Positions 34,206 to 42,701 of a stretch of DNA of 64,000 nucleotides are shown piece after piece. The notes beneath the pieces are model-generated. The model searched no databases. It was not told where the DNA came from and was given only the letters and a program-made list of their open reading frames with translations. This stretch comes from Thermodesulfobacterium thermophilum DSM 1276 (lineage in GTDB: Bacteria > Desulfobacterota > Thermodesulfobacteria > Thermodesulfobacteriales > Thermodesulfobacteriaceae). The position numbers and the translations under genes were made by a program. The stretch lies in NCBI RefSeq assembly GCF_000421605.1, contig NZ_ATXI01000007.1, forward strand, positions 44,853 to 108,852, in the 5' to 3' direction. Numbering within the stretch: the stretch's first letter is position 1; each line of letters begins with the position of its first letter.

Positions 34206-36148
34206 TATTTTAACATTTGTTTCATGGCATAAGCAATACTTTCTGGGTCTAAACCTGCTTGTTTAAAAAGTTCTGAAGGCTTCCCAGAGGAGCAAATAGT
34301 TTTATGGCCTAAAAGTTTAAGGTTAACTTTGATTTGGTTGATTCCAAAAAAGCTGGCTATCTTTGTTCCAAGACCTGTTTCTACCAGATGATCCTCTACT
34401 ACGATGAGATTTTTTAATTCAGAGGCTTTTAATAAGTCTTTTTCTGGAAAAGGTCTTATAGAAGCTACGTTTAAAAGACTTACCTTAATTCCTTCAGAAT
34501 TTAGAATTTCCCAAGCTTTTAAAGCATAAGGCATCATCGTACCGTAGGTAATAATAACTCCTTGATCACCCTGTCTTATCCAATCAGCCTTACCAGGAAT
34601 AAAGGTATAACTTTCGTCAAAGTAAGGACTTCCATCTTCCTTGGTAACCACCGGCAGTTTAGACCGTCCCATTCCTACGAAGATGTTACGAGGTTTGTCT
34701 GCTATATATCTTATGATATGATCTGTTTGGTTGGGGTCAGCAGGAAGGTAAATTTCAAAATCATAAAGATTTAACAAAAGACCTATATAATCTATACATT
34801 GATGGGTAGGCCCATCTTCTCCTACGTCAGCTCCAAGGTGAGTAGCTACTATTTTTAACGCTGTTCGATTGATACTGTTTATTCTTAGTTGGTTGTAAAC
34901 CTCATCTATCGCAAACACTCCAAAGGTAGAGAAGAATACCGAAAATCCTTCTTTAGAGAGGGTGCCTGCTACAGAGGCAGTATGATGTTCTTGTATTCCT
35001 GATTCAAAAAAAGCCTGAGGAGACCATTTTTTAAAATCTGTCATTTTTACTGAACCTTCAAGATCGCAGGTTAAACCTAAGATTTTTGGAGTTCCTGTTG
35101 GAGGGTTGTTTTCTTTAGCAAGGTTTAACAATGCCTTACCGTATGCACTTCTACAATCTGTTTTAACCTCAGGTGGGTAAATCGTAGAGGTTGGTATTTT
35201 TAGTTTTATTGGTAAAGGGTCATGATTTTGATGTTTAAAACTGACCTTCCAGGTTTTTCTTTTTTCTTTTAAAACATCAAGCTCCCCAGGGTCAAATCCT
35301 AACTCTTCTAAAGCCTTTTTAGCTAAATCTTCTGGGAGAGCCATCCCATGCCACTTAGGATCATTTTCCATAAAAGAGATTCCTTTACCCATTACTGTAT
35401 GGGCTATGATGGCTGTAGGATGTTCAGGATTAGATACTCTTTTTTCGATGGCAACCTTGAGTGCTTTAAAAATCTGTTGAAAATCGTGTCCGTCGATCTC
35501 CAATACATTCCATTTTGTGGCTTCTATTTCTGCCTTTAAGTCCTGTGGCATCACTTCAGAAATTTTGCCACCTATTTGTAGCTGGTTATAGTCTATTAAA
35601 GTGATAAGATTGTTAAGTTTAAATTTAACTGCCCATCTTCTGGCCTCGATTACTTGTCCCTTTTGTTGTTCTCCGTCTCCCATAAAACAAAACACAAGAT
35701 TAGGAAGATTTTTAAGTTTTAGGGCTTGAGCCATACCACAAGCTGCTGAAAGGCCTTGACCAAGGTTACCTGTGTTCCATTCTACCCCTGGTACTGATTG
35801 TTCTACATGCCCTGCGAAAGCAGAACCAGCCCTTCTGAATTCCATTAGAAAGGGCTCTTCAGGAAAGAAGCCGTATTCGCAAAGCACACTATAAACCCCA
35901 GGACTTATATGTCCATGGCTAATTAAGATTCTATCTCTTTCTAATGCCTTAGGATTTTGCGGTTTAACCTTAGCTAAGGAATAGACCACCAAAAGTAAAC
36001 TTAAAGAAGAAAGAGATCCACCTGGATGCCCACATCCTGCTAAAGTAGTAGAAAGTATAATCCTTCTAGCACATCTTCTGAAAGCTTCTTCAAACCATTT
36101 TATCTGTTCTTCAGTAAGATTTTCCTGTTCTACGTCTATTTTAAGCAT
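34205..36148 (-). CDS. tkt: Transketolase
   Basis: 647 residues. Transfers two-carbon units between sugar phosphates using thiamine diphosphate. The N-terminal TPP domain has GCGHPGGSLSS (residues ~39-49), GNLGQGLSAACGMA (~127-140) and the TPP motif MGDGEQQKGQVIEA (~156-169). The pyrimidine domain starts near 340 (DCRSAYGKALLNL) and contains SGIQEHHTASVAG with the catalytic Glu. The C-terminal domain is near 510-647. Full-length single-chain form. The gene ends inside the tatC start codon. Confidence 0.93.
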   Translation of the reverse strand: MLKIDVEQENLTEEQIKWFEEAFRRCARRIILSTTLAGCGHPGGSLSSLSLLLVVYSLAKVKPQNPKALERDRILISHGHISPGVYSVLCEYGFFPEEPFLMEFRRAGSAFAGHVEQSVPGVEWNTGNLGQGLSAACGMAQALKLKNLPNLVFCFMGDGEQQKGQVIEARRWAVKFKLNNLITLIDYNQLQIGGKISEVMPQDLKAEIEATKWNVLEIDGHDFQQIFKALKVAIEKRVSNPEHPTAIIAHTVMGKGISFMENDPKWHGMALPEDLAKKALEELGFDPGELDVLKEKRKTWKVSFKHQNHDPLPIKLKIPTSTIYPPEVKTDCRSAYGKALLNLAKENNPPTGTPKILGLTCDLEGSVKMTDFKKWSPQAFFESGIQEHHTASVAGTLSKEGFSVFFSTFGVFAIDEVYNQLRINSINRTALKIVATHLGADVGEDGPTHQCIDYIGLLLNLYDFEIYLPADPNQTDHIIRYIADKPRNIFVGMGRSKLPVVTKEDGSPYFDESYTFIPGKADWIRQGDQGVIITYGTMMPYALKAWEILNSEGIKVSLLNVASIRPFPEKDLLKASELKNLIVVEDHLVETGLGTKIASFFGINQIKVNLKLLGHKTICSSGKPSELFKQAGLDPESIAYAMKQMLK

Positions 36149-36226
36149 TTTGACACCTCAACCATAAAAATTGATTTAACATTTATAACTTGAGACATGG
36201 AAAAATCAAGAGGAAAGACTTATTTT

Positions 36227-36724
36227 TTAAGCAGATTTTTTTTCTCTTCTGATAGCTATAACCCCTGTTCTTACGATTTCTTTGATTCCCATAGGTTTAA
36301 GTAATTCTATCACTGCTTCCAACTTATCTCTATCACCTGTAACTTCTACTACATAGGTTTTGGGACTTACGTCTACTATTTTACAACGAAAAATTTCGCA
36401 TATTCTAAAGATTTCATCTCGGTTTTCCTTTTCAGCCCTTACTTTGATAAGAGCCATTTCTCTTTCAACGTGATCTCCTTCTTCGGTTACGTTAACCACT
36501 TTATAAACATCTATAAGCCTTCTCAATTGTTTTAAGATTTGTTCTAATATTTGATCGTCCCCATGGGTTACCAAGGTAAGATGAGAAAGTGTAGGGTCTA
36601 AAGTTTCGGCCACACAAAGGCTGTCTATGTTAAAACCTCTTCCGCTAAAAAGTCCTGCTATTCTGGCCAGGGCTCCTGGGGTATTTTCTACAAGGACTGA
36701 AAGGGTATATCTTTTTTCTTGCAT
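36227..36724 (-). CDS. ilvH: Acetolactate synthase small (regulatory) subunit
   Basis: 165 residues, two ACT-type domains. The N-terminus RYTLSVLVENTPGALARIAG (residues ~5-24), then FSGRGFNIDSLCVAET, is the typical regulatory ACT domain that binds valine. The second domain runs from ~78 to 158. It modulates the IlvB catalytic subunit encoded immediately upstream. The 19-base gap and gene order (large then small subunit) are standard. Confidence 0.95.
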   Translation of the reverse strand: MQEKRYTLSVLVENTPGALARIAGLFSGRGFNIDSLCVAETLDPTLSHLTLVTHGDDQILEQILKQLRRLIDVYKVVNVTEEGDHVEREMALIKVRAEKENRDEIFRICEIFRCKIVDVSPKTYVVEVTGDRDKLEAVIELLKPMGIKEIVRTGVIAIRREKKSA

Positions 36725-36743
36725 AAAATCCCCCTTTTTCAGG

Positions 36744-38447
36744 TTATAAAAGTATCATTTCTGTGGTGGCCTTTCCTGCAGGTACCATCGGAAAGACCCC
36801 TTCTTCTGGAGCAATATGAACGTCAAGAATTACCAAAGAATTTGTTTGTAAAACTTTTTTTAACGCTGGCTCAACCTCTTCTGGTCGGGTTATTCTCATT
36901 CCTACAGCCCCATAAGCCTCAGCTAACTTAACAAAATCAGGGATAACCTGAAATCTAACTGAAGAGTATCTTCTACCGTAAAAAAGTTCTTGCCATTGAC
37001 GGACCATTCCTAAAAATCCGTTGTTTAGGATGATGATTTTAATAGGAAGCCTTTGCTCTACAGCGGTTGCTAATTCTTGAATGTTCATCTGAATAGAACC
37101 ATCTCCTGCTATATCTATTACCAATTTATCAGGGTTACCCATTTGGGCTCCGATCGCAGCCGGGAACCCAAATCCCATAGTGCCTAATCCACCTGAGGTA
37201 ATAAGCGACCGAGGATGTTTAAACTTATAAAAAAGGGCAGTCCACATCTGATTTTGTCCTACCTCGGTGGTAATGATAGCCTCTCCCTTAGTAAGTTCCC
37301 ATAGTTTTTCTATCACAAACTGAGGTTTTATGTAATCTCCTTCTTGTTTGTAGACCAAGGGATATCGTCTTTTCCAGATGTTAATCTGTTCCCACCAATC
37401 GGTAAATCGTTCTTCCCAGTATTTTTTATCTTTTCCTCCTTGTTTTACAAACTCTAATAACCGTTTTAAAGCCCTTTTACAATCTGCTACTATAGGAACG
37501 TCAACTTTTACGTTTTTTTGAATAGAACTTGGGTCTATATCTATATGAATGATTTTTGCTCCAGGTGCAAAAGCATCTACTTTGCCAGTTACTCGGTCAT
37601 CAAAACGTACCCCTACGGCTAAGAGTACGTCACAGTTGGCTACTGCCATGTTTGCATAGTAGGTACCATGCATCCCTAACATTCCCAAACTCTGTTCGTG
37701 GTCTCCAGGAAAAGCACTTAACCCCATCAGGGTCATAACCACCGGTAATTTTAATTTTTCAGCTAATTTCCTCGCTTCTTCAGAAGCATTAGCAGAAATT
37801 ACCCCTCCTCCTAACATCAAGACAGGTCTTTCTGCGTTTTCTAAAAGTTGATAAGCCCTTTCTATCTGCTTTATATGAGGTTCGTAAACAGGGTTGTAAC
37901 TTCTTAGTTTTATTTCTTCAGGATAATAAAACTCTCCTTTGGCTTGTTGTATGTCTTTCGGTATGTCTACTAAAACCGGTCCAGGTCTTCCTGTTTTTGC
38001 TATATAAAAGGCTGCTTTTATGATGGTAGGAAGGTCTTCTATACGTTTTACCAAAAAATTATGCTTGGTAATAGGCCTGGTTATTCCAGTAATATCTACC
38101 TCCTGAAAGGCATCATTTCCGATTAACCTGGTAGGAACTTGACCGGTTAGTACTACTATCGGAATAGAATCCATATAAGCAGTAGCAATTCCTGTAACCG
38201 TGTTGGTAGCCCCAGGCCCTGAAGTAACCAAGACTACTCCTACCTTACCTGTAGACCTTGCGTAACCATCGGCAGCATGGGTAGCTCCTTGTTCATGTCT
38301 TACTAATACATGCTTTAGCTCTGGTGCTTTGTACAGCTCGTCATAAATATCTAAGATTGCCCCACCAGGATATCCAAAAAGAACCTCCACCCCCTCACGC
38401 TTTAAAGCCTCTATCACCATTTTGGCACCAGTCATAACTTCACCCAA
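36744..38447 (-). CDS. ilvB: Acetolactate synthase large (catalytic) subunit
   Basis: 567 residues. Condenses pyruvate to acetolactate, or with 2-oxobutyrate to acetohydroxybutyrate, in branched-chain amino acid synthesis. The TPP Glu is in [15 protein letters not shown] then [19 protein letters not shown] (residues ~23-64). The FAD/TPP region has [19 protein letters not shown] (metal-binding GDGS at residues ~441-444). The TTG start at 38447 follows AGGAGG (38455-38460) by 7 bases; an ATG at 38435 is 12 bases downstream and is a weaker-spaced alternative. Confidence 0.95.
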   Translation of the reverse strand: MGEVMTGAKMVIEALKREGVEVLFGYPGGAILDIYDELYKAPELKHVLVRHEQGATHAADGYARSTGKVGVVLVTSGPGATNTVTGIATAYMDSIPIVVLTGQVPTRLIGNDAFQEVDITGITRPITKHNFLVKRIEDLPTIIKAAFYIAKTGRPGPVLVDIPKDIQQAKGEFYYPEEIKLRSYNPVYEPHIKQIERAYQLLENAERPVLMLGGGVISANASEEARKLAEKLKLPVVMTLMGLSAFPGDHEQSLGMLGMHGTYYANMAVANCDVLLAVGVRFDDRVTGKVDAFAPGAKIIHIDIDPSSIQKNVKVDVPIVADCKRALKRLLEFVKQGGKDKKYWEERFTDWWEQINIWKRRYPLVYKQEGDYIKPQFVIEKLWELTKGEAIITTEVGQNQMWTALFYKFKHPRSLITSGGLGTMGFGFPAAIGAQMGNPDKLVIDIAGDGSIQMNIQELATAVEQRLPIKIIILNNGFLGMVRQWQELFYGRRYSSVRFQVIPDFVKLAEAYGAVGMRITRPEEVEPALKKVLQTNSLVILDVHIAPEEGVFPMVPAGKATTEMILL

Positions 38448-38504
38448 AGCAATCCCTCCTAAAGAGTATATAACTTTAAAAACTTTTTTAAATGATATAG
38501 ATTT

Positions 38505-38729
38505 TTAGTCTATCTCTATCCCTTCTTTTGTTTTTATTATTTTGTATATTTTTTCTTTAATATAAAGTTTTTCCTTTTTAAGTTCCTTAAGTTTAACCTC
38601 TTCTTCTGGGGTAAGATAAGGTTTTTGAGAAAGTTCAGCTACTTGGTTTTCCATCTCCTGATGTTTCTCAAGAAGCTCATTGATTTCTGGATATTTGTCG
38701 GCAAATTTTTTAACCAGCTCTTTGTCCAT
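38505..38729 (-). CDS. YdcH/DUF465-like small coiled-coil protein
   Basis: 74 residues, nearly all helical and highly charged, like the YdcH (DUF465) family. The characteristic order is a helix up to HQEMENQVAEL, a PYLTPEEE turn, then a second helix KLKELKKEKLYIKEKIYKII. Function is not known. It is a short, acidic/basic helical hairpin with no membrane segment or Cys. An AAGGAGGGAAG ribosome site precedes the ATG. It lies between the slipin gene and ilvB but with gaps on both sides. Confidence 0.72.
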   Translation of the reverse strand: MDKELVKKFADKYPEINELLEKHQEMENQVAELSQKPYLTPEEEVKLKELKKEKLYIKEKIYKIIKTKEGIEID

Positions 38730-38829
38730 TTTTACTTCCCTCCTTTTAAAGGATAATATGCATATTTTTTAAAAACATATCATGTGAAAAAATTCTTTAA
38801 AATAAGAAATTACCACTCATTGTTTTGGT

Positions 38830-39576
38830 TTATTTAGGGTTATTTGTTAATGCTTTTAACAGTTCAATAGGTAAAGGAAAGAGTATTGTGGAATTTTTTT
38901 CACTTGCAATCTCTGTAAGAGTTTGTAAATACCTTAGTTGAAGGGTTATTGGATTTTGTGCCATAATTTGGGCAGCTTCAAGTAAGGTCTTAGAGGCTTG
39001 GTACTCACCATCAGCGCTGATTATTTTGGCCCTTCTTTCTCTCTCAGCTTCAGCTTGTTTAGCCATAGCCCTTTTCATTTCTTCTGGAAGGTCTATTTCT
39101 TTAATTTCTACCTTCGAAACCTTGACACCCCAAGGTTCTGTTTCTGCATCAAGGATTTCTTGGATTTTTAGATTAAGTTTTTCTCTTTCGACTAACACTT
39201 CATCAAGCTCTGCTTGACCACAGATGCTTCTTAAGGTGGTTTGGGCTAATTGACTGGTAGCATAATGATAATCTTCTACTTGAAGAAATGATTTTTCTGG
39301 GTCTAATACCCTATAATATACTACGGCACTTACCCTAATAGAAACATTATCCTTAGTAATAACCTCTTGAGGAGGCACATCTAAAGTTACTGTTCTTAGG
39401 TCTATCTTGACCATTCTATCTATGATTGGAAGGAGTATGATAAGTCCTGGACCTTTAACCGCTAAAAATTTACCTAACCTAAGAACAACTGCTCTTTCAT
39501 ATTCATTAATTACCTTTACTGAAGTTTGTAAAAACAGTAAAATCAAAACTACAATGAAAATTAACGTAAAACTCAT
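38830..39576 (-). CDS. SPFH/Band 7 slipin-type membrane protein
   Basis: 248 residues. A single N-terminal hydrophobic segment (residues ~2-20, [19 protein letters not shown]) is followed by a stomatin-like band 7 domain: [23 protein letters not shown] (residues ~22-44 in two overlapping motifs), [14 protein letters not shown], and a charged helix [19 protein letters not shown] (residues ~185-203). These form large membrane rings or microdomains in other bacteria. The usual NfeD partner is not adjacent. The start ATG at 39576 follows GGAGGGTGTT. The IS110 remnant begins about 25 bases upstream of this ATG, so the gene's normal promoter region has been displaced. Confidence 0.88.
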   Translation of the reverse strand: MSFTLIFIVVLILLFLQTSVKVINEYERAVVLRLGKFLAVKGPGLIILLPIIDRMVKIDLRTVTLDVPPQEVITKDNVSIRVSAVVYYRVLDPEKSFLQVEDYHYATSQLAQTTLRSICGQAELDEVLVEREKLNLKIQEILDAETEPWGVKVSKVEIKEIDLPEEMKRAMAKQAEAERERRAKIISADGEYQASKTLLEAAQIMAQNPITLQLRYLQTLTEIASEKNSTILFPLPIELLKALTNNPK

Positions 39577-39601
39577 AACACCCTCCTGCAATTTTTATGT
39601 T
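39576..39601 (+). repeat. Left copy of a 26-bp direct repeat flanking the IS110 remnant
   Basis: This copy spans the slipin ribosome site and start region and ends just before the IS110 left end. It matches 40338-40363 at 24 of 26 positions. The last 16 bases, CTGCAATTTTTATGTT (39586-39601), are exact. It is probably original host sequence. Confidence 0.75.
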
Positions 39602-39660
39602 AGTTTTTGCTTAACATATGTTGCGTTGTATAGTAATAATATGGACAACAACAAAATAAA

Positions 39661-39790
39661 GAGGGACAAGGACTCCATAACTCTTAGGCTTAAAAGCCTC
39701 GAGAGGAGTCTGTCCCCCTGTCCCTCAACTCCCAATAAGTTGGTTAGGCTTCCTAAGCCTCTGCCACATGGGAGGATGGAGCGAGGGACT
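39661..39790 (+). ncRNA. Candidate IS110 bridge RNA (two-loop guide RNA)
   Basis: A strongly structured region between the left end and the transposase start. Stem-loop 1: GGGACA (39663-39668) pairs with TGTCCC (39711-39716) and GACTCC (39671-39676) with GGAGTC (39705-39710). Stem-loop 2: GTCCCTC (39720-39726) pairs with GAGGGAC (39783-39789) and CTCCCA (39729-39734) with TGGGAG (39769-39774). Both loops contain the same inner words TTAGGCTT and AAGCCTC (39684-39700 and 39744-39761), around a hairpin. This two-loop plan is that of IS110 bridge RNAs, whose target- and donor-binding loops guide insertion. A TATAGT word (39630s) could be a -10. The role here is an inference; the transposase is dead. 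Confidence 0.62.
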
Positions 39791-39828
39791 TTTACTATAC
39801 CAACAACACCACACAAGGAGGTGCTCCC

Positions 39829-40358
39829 ATGAATTACTTCGTCGGTATTGATGTCTCTAAAGACACTTTTAATATCGCTGTCCTCCATCAACAATCCTTT
39901 ATCCTCTCCAAACACCTCCCTATGTCTCAAGAAGGTTTCTCTCAGCTTCTCTCCATCCTTAAACAATACCCTAAACCTATCGTAGTCATGGAATCTACTG
40001 GAAGATTCTTCCTCCCACTTTATCACTTTCTCCTTGCTAATGATATTCAAGCTTTTGTTATCAACCCAAAAATCCTTCACAGGTTCTTCCAGTTCCTCTC
40101 CGCAAACAACCCCTCTAAGTCTGATACCAAAGACGCTAAAATCCTTGCACTTTTTGCTCACTCTAACCCCCAATTCCTTAATCCTCTCCCACCAGATCAT
40201 CACCTGAGAAACCTCTCTCGTCTCATCCAAAAACTCAAAAAAGAATGATCTTTTGCCAAAACACAAATCAAATATGCCCTCTCCGTCCTCTTCCCCGAAG
40301 CTGAAAAACATTTCAACATCTTTACCCTCTCCTTCCTTAACATCCTTCTGCAATTTTT
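39829..40358 (+). pseudogene. IS110-family transposase, truncated and with a nonsense codon
   Basis: Starts at ATG 39829 (GGAGGTG upstream) with the DEDD RuvC-like domain: MNYFVGIDVSKDTFNIAVLH (Asp near residue 8), VVMESTGRFFLPLY (Glu near residue 54) and SDTKDAKILALFA (Asp pair near 98-101). A stop TGA at 40246-40248 interrupts the frame (KKE-stop), yet the same frame continues SFAKTQIKYALSVLFPEAEK, then SFLNILLQF, as in relatives, before running into the flanking repeat at 40348. The Tnp_20 domain carrying the catalytic Ser is absent. So the gene has both a nonsense mutation and a 3' truncation. Confidence 0.85.
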
Positions 40359-40363
40359 ATGTT
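40338..40363 (+). repeat. Right copy of the 26-bp direct repeat
   Basis: TAACATCCTTCTGCAATTTT is the first part of this copy, and 24 of 26 positions match 39576-39601. It is also continuous with the transposase frame (NILLQF). This suggests that the 3' part of the element was lost by recombination through a chance similarity between transposase and host sequence. Confidence 0.7.
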
Positions 40364-40753
40364 TTTTTAAACAGATAAAAGGTTTAAGGAATTTATAAAG
40401 GTTGAGATAAAAGACCTCGGATAGAAAATAAGTAAATTTGAGGTGCCAAATTTTAGCCATATATATTTTAAAATTATTAATAAAAATATTAAAAGGTCAA
40501 GGGTAAAGATTTGCCCAAAAAACTTTATTTCAAAAGTTTAAAAATCATTGGTAGAAAAAAAGAAGAAAGAAGTAATTAAGGAAGTGACCAACCTAAAAGA
40601 AGAATAAAAAAAAACTTTATCACAAAAAAAAGATACATATTGCTAAAAAGAAAAATTTTATTGAACACCCCTAAGCTTTGCTTGACAAAATGAATTTTTG
40701 GCATAAAGTTATAAAACTACGTTTTTAATTTTTAAAAGCAGGAGGCAGGAAGT
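40359..40753. other. AT-rich intergenic DNA before rplM
   Basis: About 395 bases without a convincing gene. Homopolymer-rich DNA; no tRNA or family match was recognised. A perfect -35 word TTGACA lies at 40682-40687, but the nearest -10-like words (CATAAA at 40702, TATAAA at 40710) are wrongly spaced (14 and 22 bases). Promoter activity for rplM-rpsI in the last 90 bases is likely but cannot be placed. Confidence 0.45.
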
Positions 40754-41200
40754 ATGTCTTCAGTATTAACCCCCCAAACTCCTTGGGTAAAAAAGGAAGA
40801 GGTAAAAAGAGAATGGTATTTAGTGGATGCTAAAGACAAAGTGCTTGGTAGATTAGCTAGTAAAATAGCTACTCTTTTACAGGGAAAAAACCGTCCGGAT
40901 TATACTCCCCATGTAGATCAAGCTGATTTTATAGTTGTTATCAATGCAGAAAAAGTTAAACTTACGGGTAAAAAACTTGATCAGAAGGTGTACTGGCGTC
41001 ATACTGGCTATATGGGTGGTTTAAAATTGGAGACAGCTAAGCAGCTTTTAGCTAAGGATCCAGCAAAGGTTATTCTTCTTGCTGTAAAAAGGATGCTTCC
41101 TCGTAACAGGATGAGAAAAAAGTTGCTTAAAAAACTTAAAATATATGCTGGTTCCACTCATCCTCATATAGCTCAAAACCCTAAACCTTTGGACCTTTAA
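40754..41200 (+). CDS. rplM: 50S ribosomal protein L13
   Basis: 148 residues. The family signature is complete: [20 protein letters not shown] (residues ~18-37), [20 protein letters not shown], then GYMGGLK and [20 protein letters not shown] (residues ~114-133). It is an early-assembling large-subunit protein. The gene is in the standard rplM-rpsI operon, 14 bases before rpsI, with GCAGGAGGCAGG as ribosome site. Confidence 0.98.
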   Translation: MSSVLTPQTPWVKKEEVKREWYLVDAKDKVLGRLASKIATLLQGKNRPDYTPHVDQADFIVVINAEKVKLTGKKLDQKVYWRHTGYMGGLKLETAKQLLAKDPAKVILLAVKRMLPRNRMRKKLLKKLKIYAGSTHPHIAQNPKPLDL

Positions 41201-41214
41201 GGAGGTAGTATAAC

Positions 41215-41604
41215 ATGGAAAGAATTTACGCCACCGGCAAAAGAAAAACCGCTGTGGCCAGGGTATGGATTTATCCTGGTACAGGACAGATTGTGGTAAA
41301 TGATAAACCTTATAATGAATACTTCTATGACCATATCGTAGCAGAGGACGTGTTGTTTGCCCCTTTTAGAATTACCAATCTCTTAGGTAAGTTTGATGTG
41401 AAATGTACGGTAGAAGGTGGAGGTAAGTCTGCTCAGGCTGAAGCCATAAGACATGGAATAGCTCGTGCTTTGGTTTTATATTCTCCTGAATTGAAAGTAG
41501 TGCTTAAAAAAGCCGGTTTTATCACACGTGATCCACGTGAAAAAGAAAGAAAGAAATATGGATTGAGAGGAGCCAGAAGAGGTCAACAGTACTCCAAACG
41601 TTAA
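41215..41604 (+). CDS. rpsI: 30S ribosomal protein S9
   Basis: 129 residues. MERIYATGKRKTAVARVWI at the start, GGGKSAQAEAIRHGIARALV (residues ~69-88), and the basic C-terminus KKYGLRGARRGQQYSKR (residues ~113-129) are the family features; the last Lys/Arg contacts the P-site tRNA. Second gene of the rplM-rpsI pair. A hairpin terminator follows 10 bases after the stop. Confidence 0.98.
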   Translation: MERIYATGKRKTAVARVWIYPGTGQIVVNDKPYNEYFYDHIVAEDVLFAPFRITNLLGKFDVKCTVEGGGKSAQAEAIRHGIARALVLYSPELKVVLKKAGFITRDPREKERKKYGLRGARRGQQYSKR

Positions 41605-41613
41605 TGGCTATTT

Positions 41614-41638
41614 GGGGCTACTTCAGGTAGCCCCTTTT
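41614..41638 (+). terminator. Intrinsic terminator after rpsI
   Basis: GGGGCTAC (41614-41621) pairs with GTAGCCCC (41627-41634), with loop TTCAG, followed by TTTT and more A/T. It ends the ribosomal protein operon. argC starts 27 bases downstream, so argC may have its own promoter or receive read-through. Confidence 0.82.
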
Positions 41639-41664
41639 AAATTTTTAAATCCAAGTTATCTTTT

Positions 41665-42699
41665 ATGATAAAAGCAGCTATTATAGGGGCTACAGGATAT
41701 ACAGGGCTTGAACTTTTAAGGTTAGTAGAAAAACATCCTGGACTTCAAATCGAAGTTATCACCTCTCGAGAAAATCAGGGTAGGTCTTTAGAAGAAGTTT
41801 GCCGTTGGAGTGGAAAATACAAAGATCTTGTATTTGAAGCTCCTGTGGTAGAAAACATAGCCCCTAAGGTAGATGTGGCTTTTTTATGTGTCCCTGCTGG
41901 AAAGGCTCAAGAATTAGCTTATCAGTTTTTAACACATAAAGTAAAGGTCATCGATTTTTCTGCAGATTTTAGGTTTAAGTCTATTTCGATGTTTGAAGAA
42001 ACATATCAACTGCCTTATGTTTATCCAGAGCTTAACGATAAAGCAGTTTATGGTTTGTGCGAGGTTTTTACAGAGGAGATTAAAAAGGCAGATTTGGTGG
42101 CAAACCCAGGATGCTATCCAACCTCTATACTTTTACCTTTAATTCCTTTGGTTAAGGAAGACCTTGTAGAGACTGATTTTATCATAGCCGACTCAAAGAG
42201 TGGAACCTCAGGGGCTGGAAGAAAGGCAGACCTTTATTACAGTTTTTGTGAAGTAAACGAAGATTTTAAGGCTTATAAAATAGCTTCTCACAGACACAAT
42301 CCAGAAATAGAAGAAAAACTTTCTTTGTTTGCCAGAAAAGAGGTAAAGGTGGTTTTTACCCCCCATCTTTTACCTATAAACCGTGGGATTTTTTCTACGA
42401 TCTATGTGAGGGCTAAATATCCAGTAAAAGTTTTAAGAGATTGTTTACAAACTTTTTATCAAAATAGACCTTTTGTACGTTTAGCTCCTGAAGGCACAGT
42501 CCCCACGATTAAAGAAGTTAAAGGCACCAACCTTTGCAAAATAGGCCTTTTTGAAGACAAAAAAAGAGGTTTTGTGGTTATCACTTCTGTGATTGATAAC
42601 TTGATTAAAGGTGCAAGTGGTCAGGCTTTACAAAATTTTAACCTAATGTTTGGTTTTCCCGAAGAAACAGGACTTCCTTTTTCTCCTGTGTTTGTTTAA
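41665..42699 (+). CDS. argC: N-acetyl-gamma-glutamyl-phosphate reductase
   Basis: 344 residues. NADPH-dependent third step of arginine synthesis. The NAD(P)-binding start is AAIIGATGYTGLELLRLV (residues ~4-21). The active-site Cys is in VANPGCYPTSILLPL (residues ~147-161). SKSGTSGAGRK and HRHNPEIE are the conserved substrate-binding blocks. It matches the ArgC type-1 length. No other arg genes are adjacent. truA follows after two bases. Confidence 0.95.
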   Translation: MIKAAIIGATGYTGLELLRLVEKHPGLQIEVITSRENQGRSLEEVCRWSGKYKDLVFEAPVVENIAPKVDVAFLCVPAGKAQELAYQFLTHKVKVIDFSADFRFKSISMFEETYQLPYVYPELNDKAVYGLCEVFTEEIKKADLVANPGCYPTSILLPLIPLVKEDLVETDFIIADSKSGTSGAGRKADLYYSFCEVNEDFKAYKIASHRHNPEIEEKLSLFARKEVKVVFTPHLLPINRGIFSTIYVRAKYPVKVLRDCLQTFYQNRPFVRLAPEGTVPTIKEVKGTNLCKIGLFEDKKRGFVVITSVIDNLIKGASGQALQNFNLMFGFPEETGLPFSPVFV

Positions 42700-42701
42700 A
42701 A

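Larger units (their letters stand above)
39602..40358 (+). mobile_element. Truncated IS110-family insertion sequence
   Basis: The left end, a structured non-coding leader (39661-39790) and the 5' part of the transposase gene are present. The 3' half of the transposase, with the catalytic Ser, and the right end are gone. The remnant is about 760 bases and is bounded by the direct repeats 39576-39601 and 40338-40363. The exact left end is inferred as the base where the flanking repeat stops matching, near 39602. Confidence 0.78.

Noticed and set aside
39663..39716. Possible pairing of the first guide loop (CATAA) with TTATG at the inferred target site
   Set aside because: Only five bases match, which is expected by chance in such AT-rich DNA.
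39595..40353. A 252-codon open frame on the minus strand across the IS110 remnant
   Set aside because: It is antisense to the transposase and bridge-RNA region; its translation is Lys/Glu/Phe-rich without any family motif, and the + strand explains the DNA.
40682..40715. TTGACA as -35 of an rplM promoter
   Set aside because: No -10 word with 16-18 base spacing follows; nearest words are 14 or 22 bases away.
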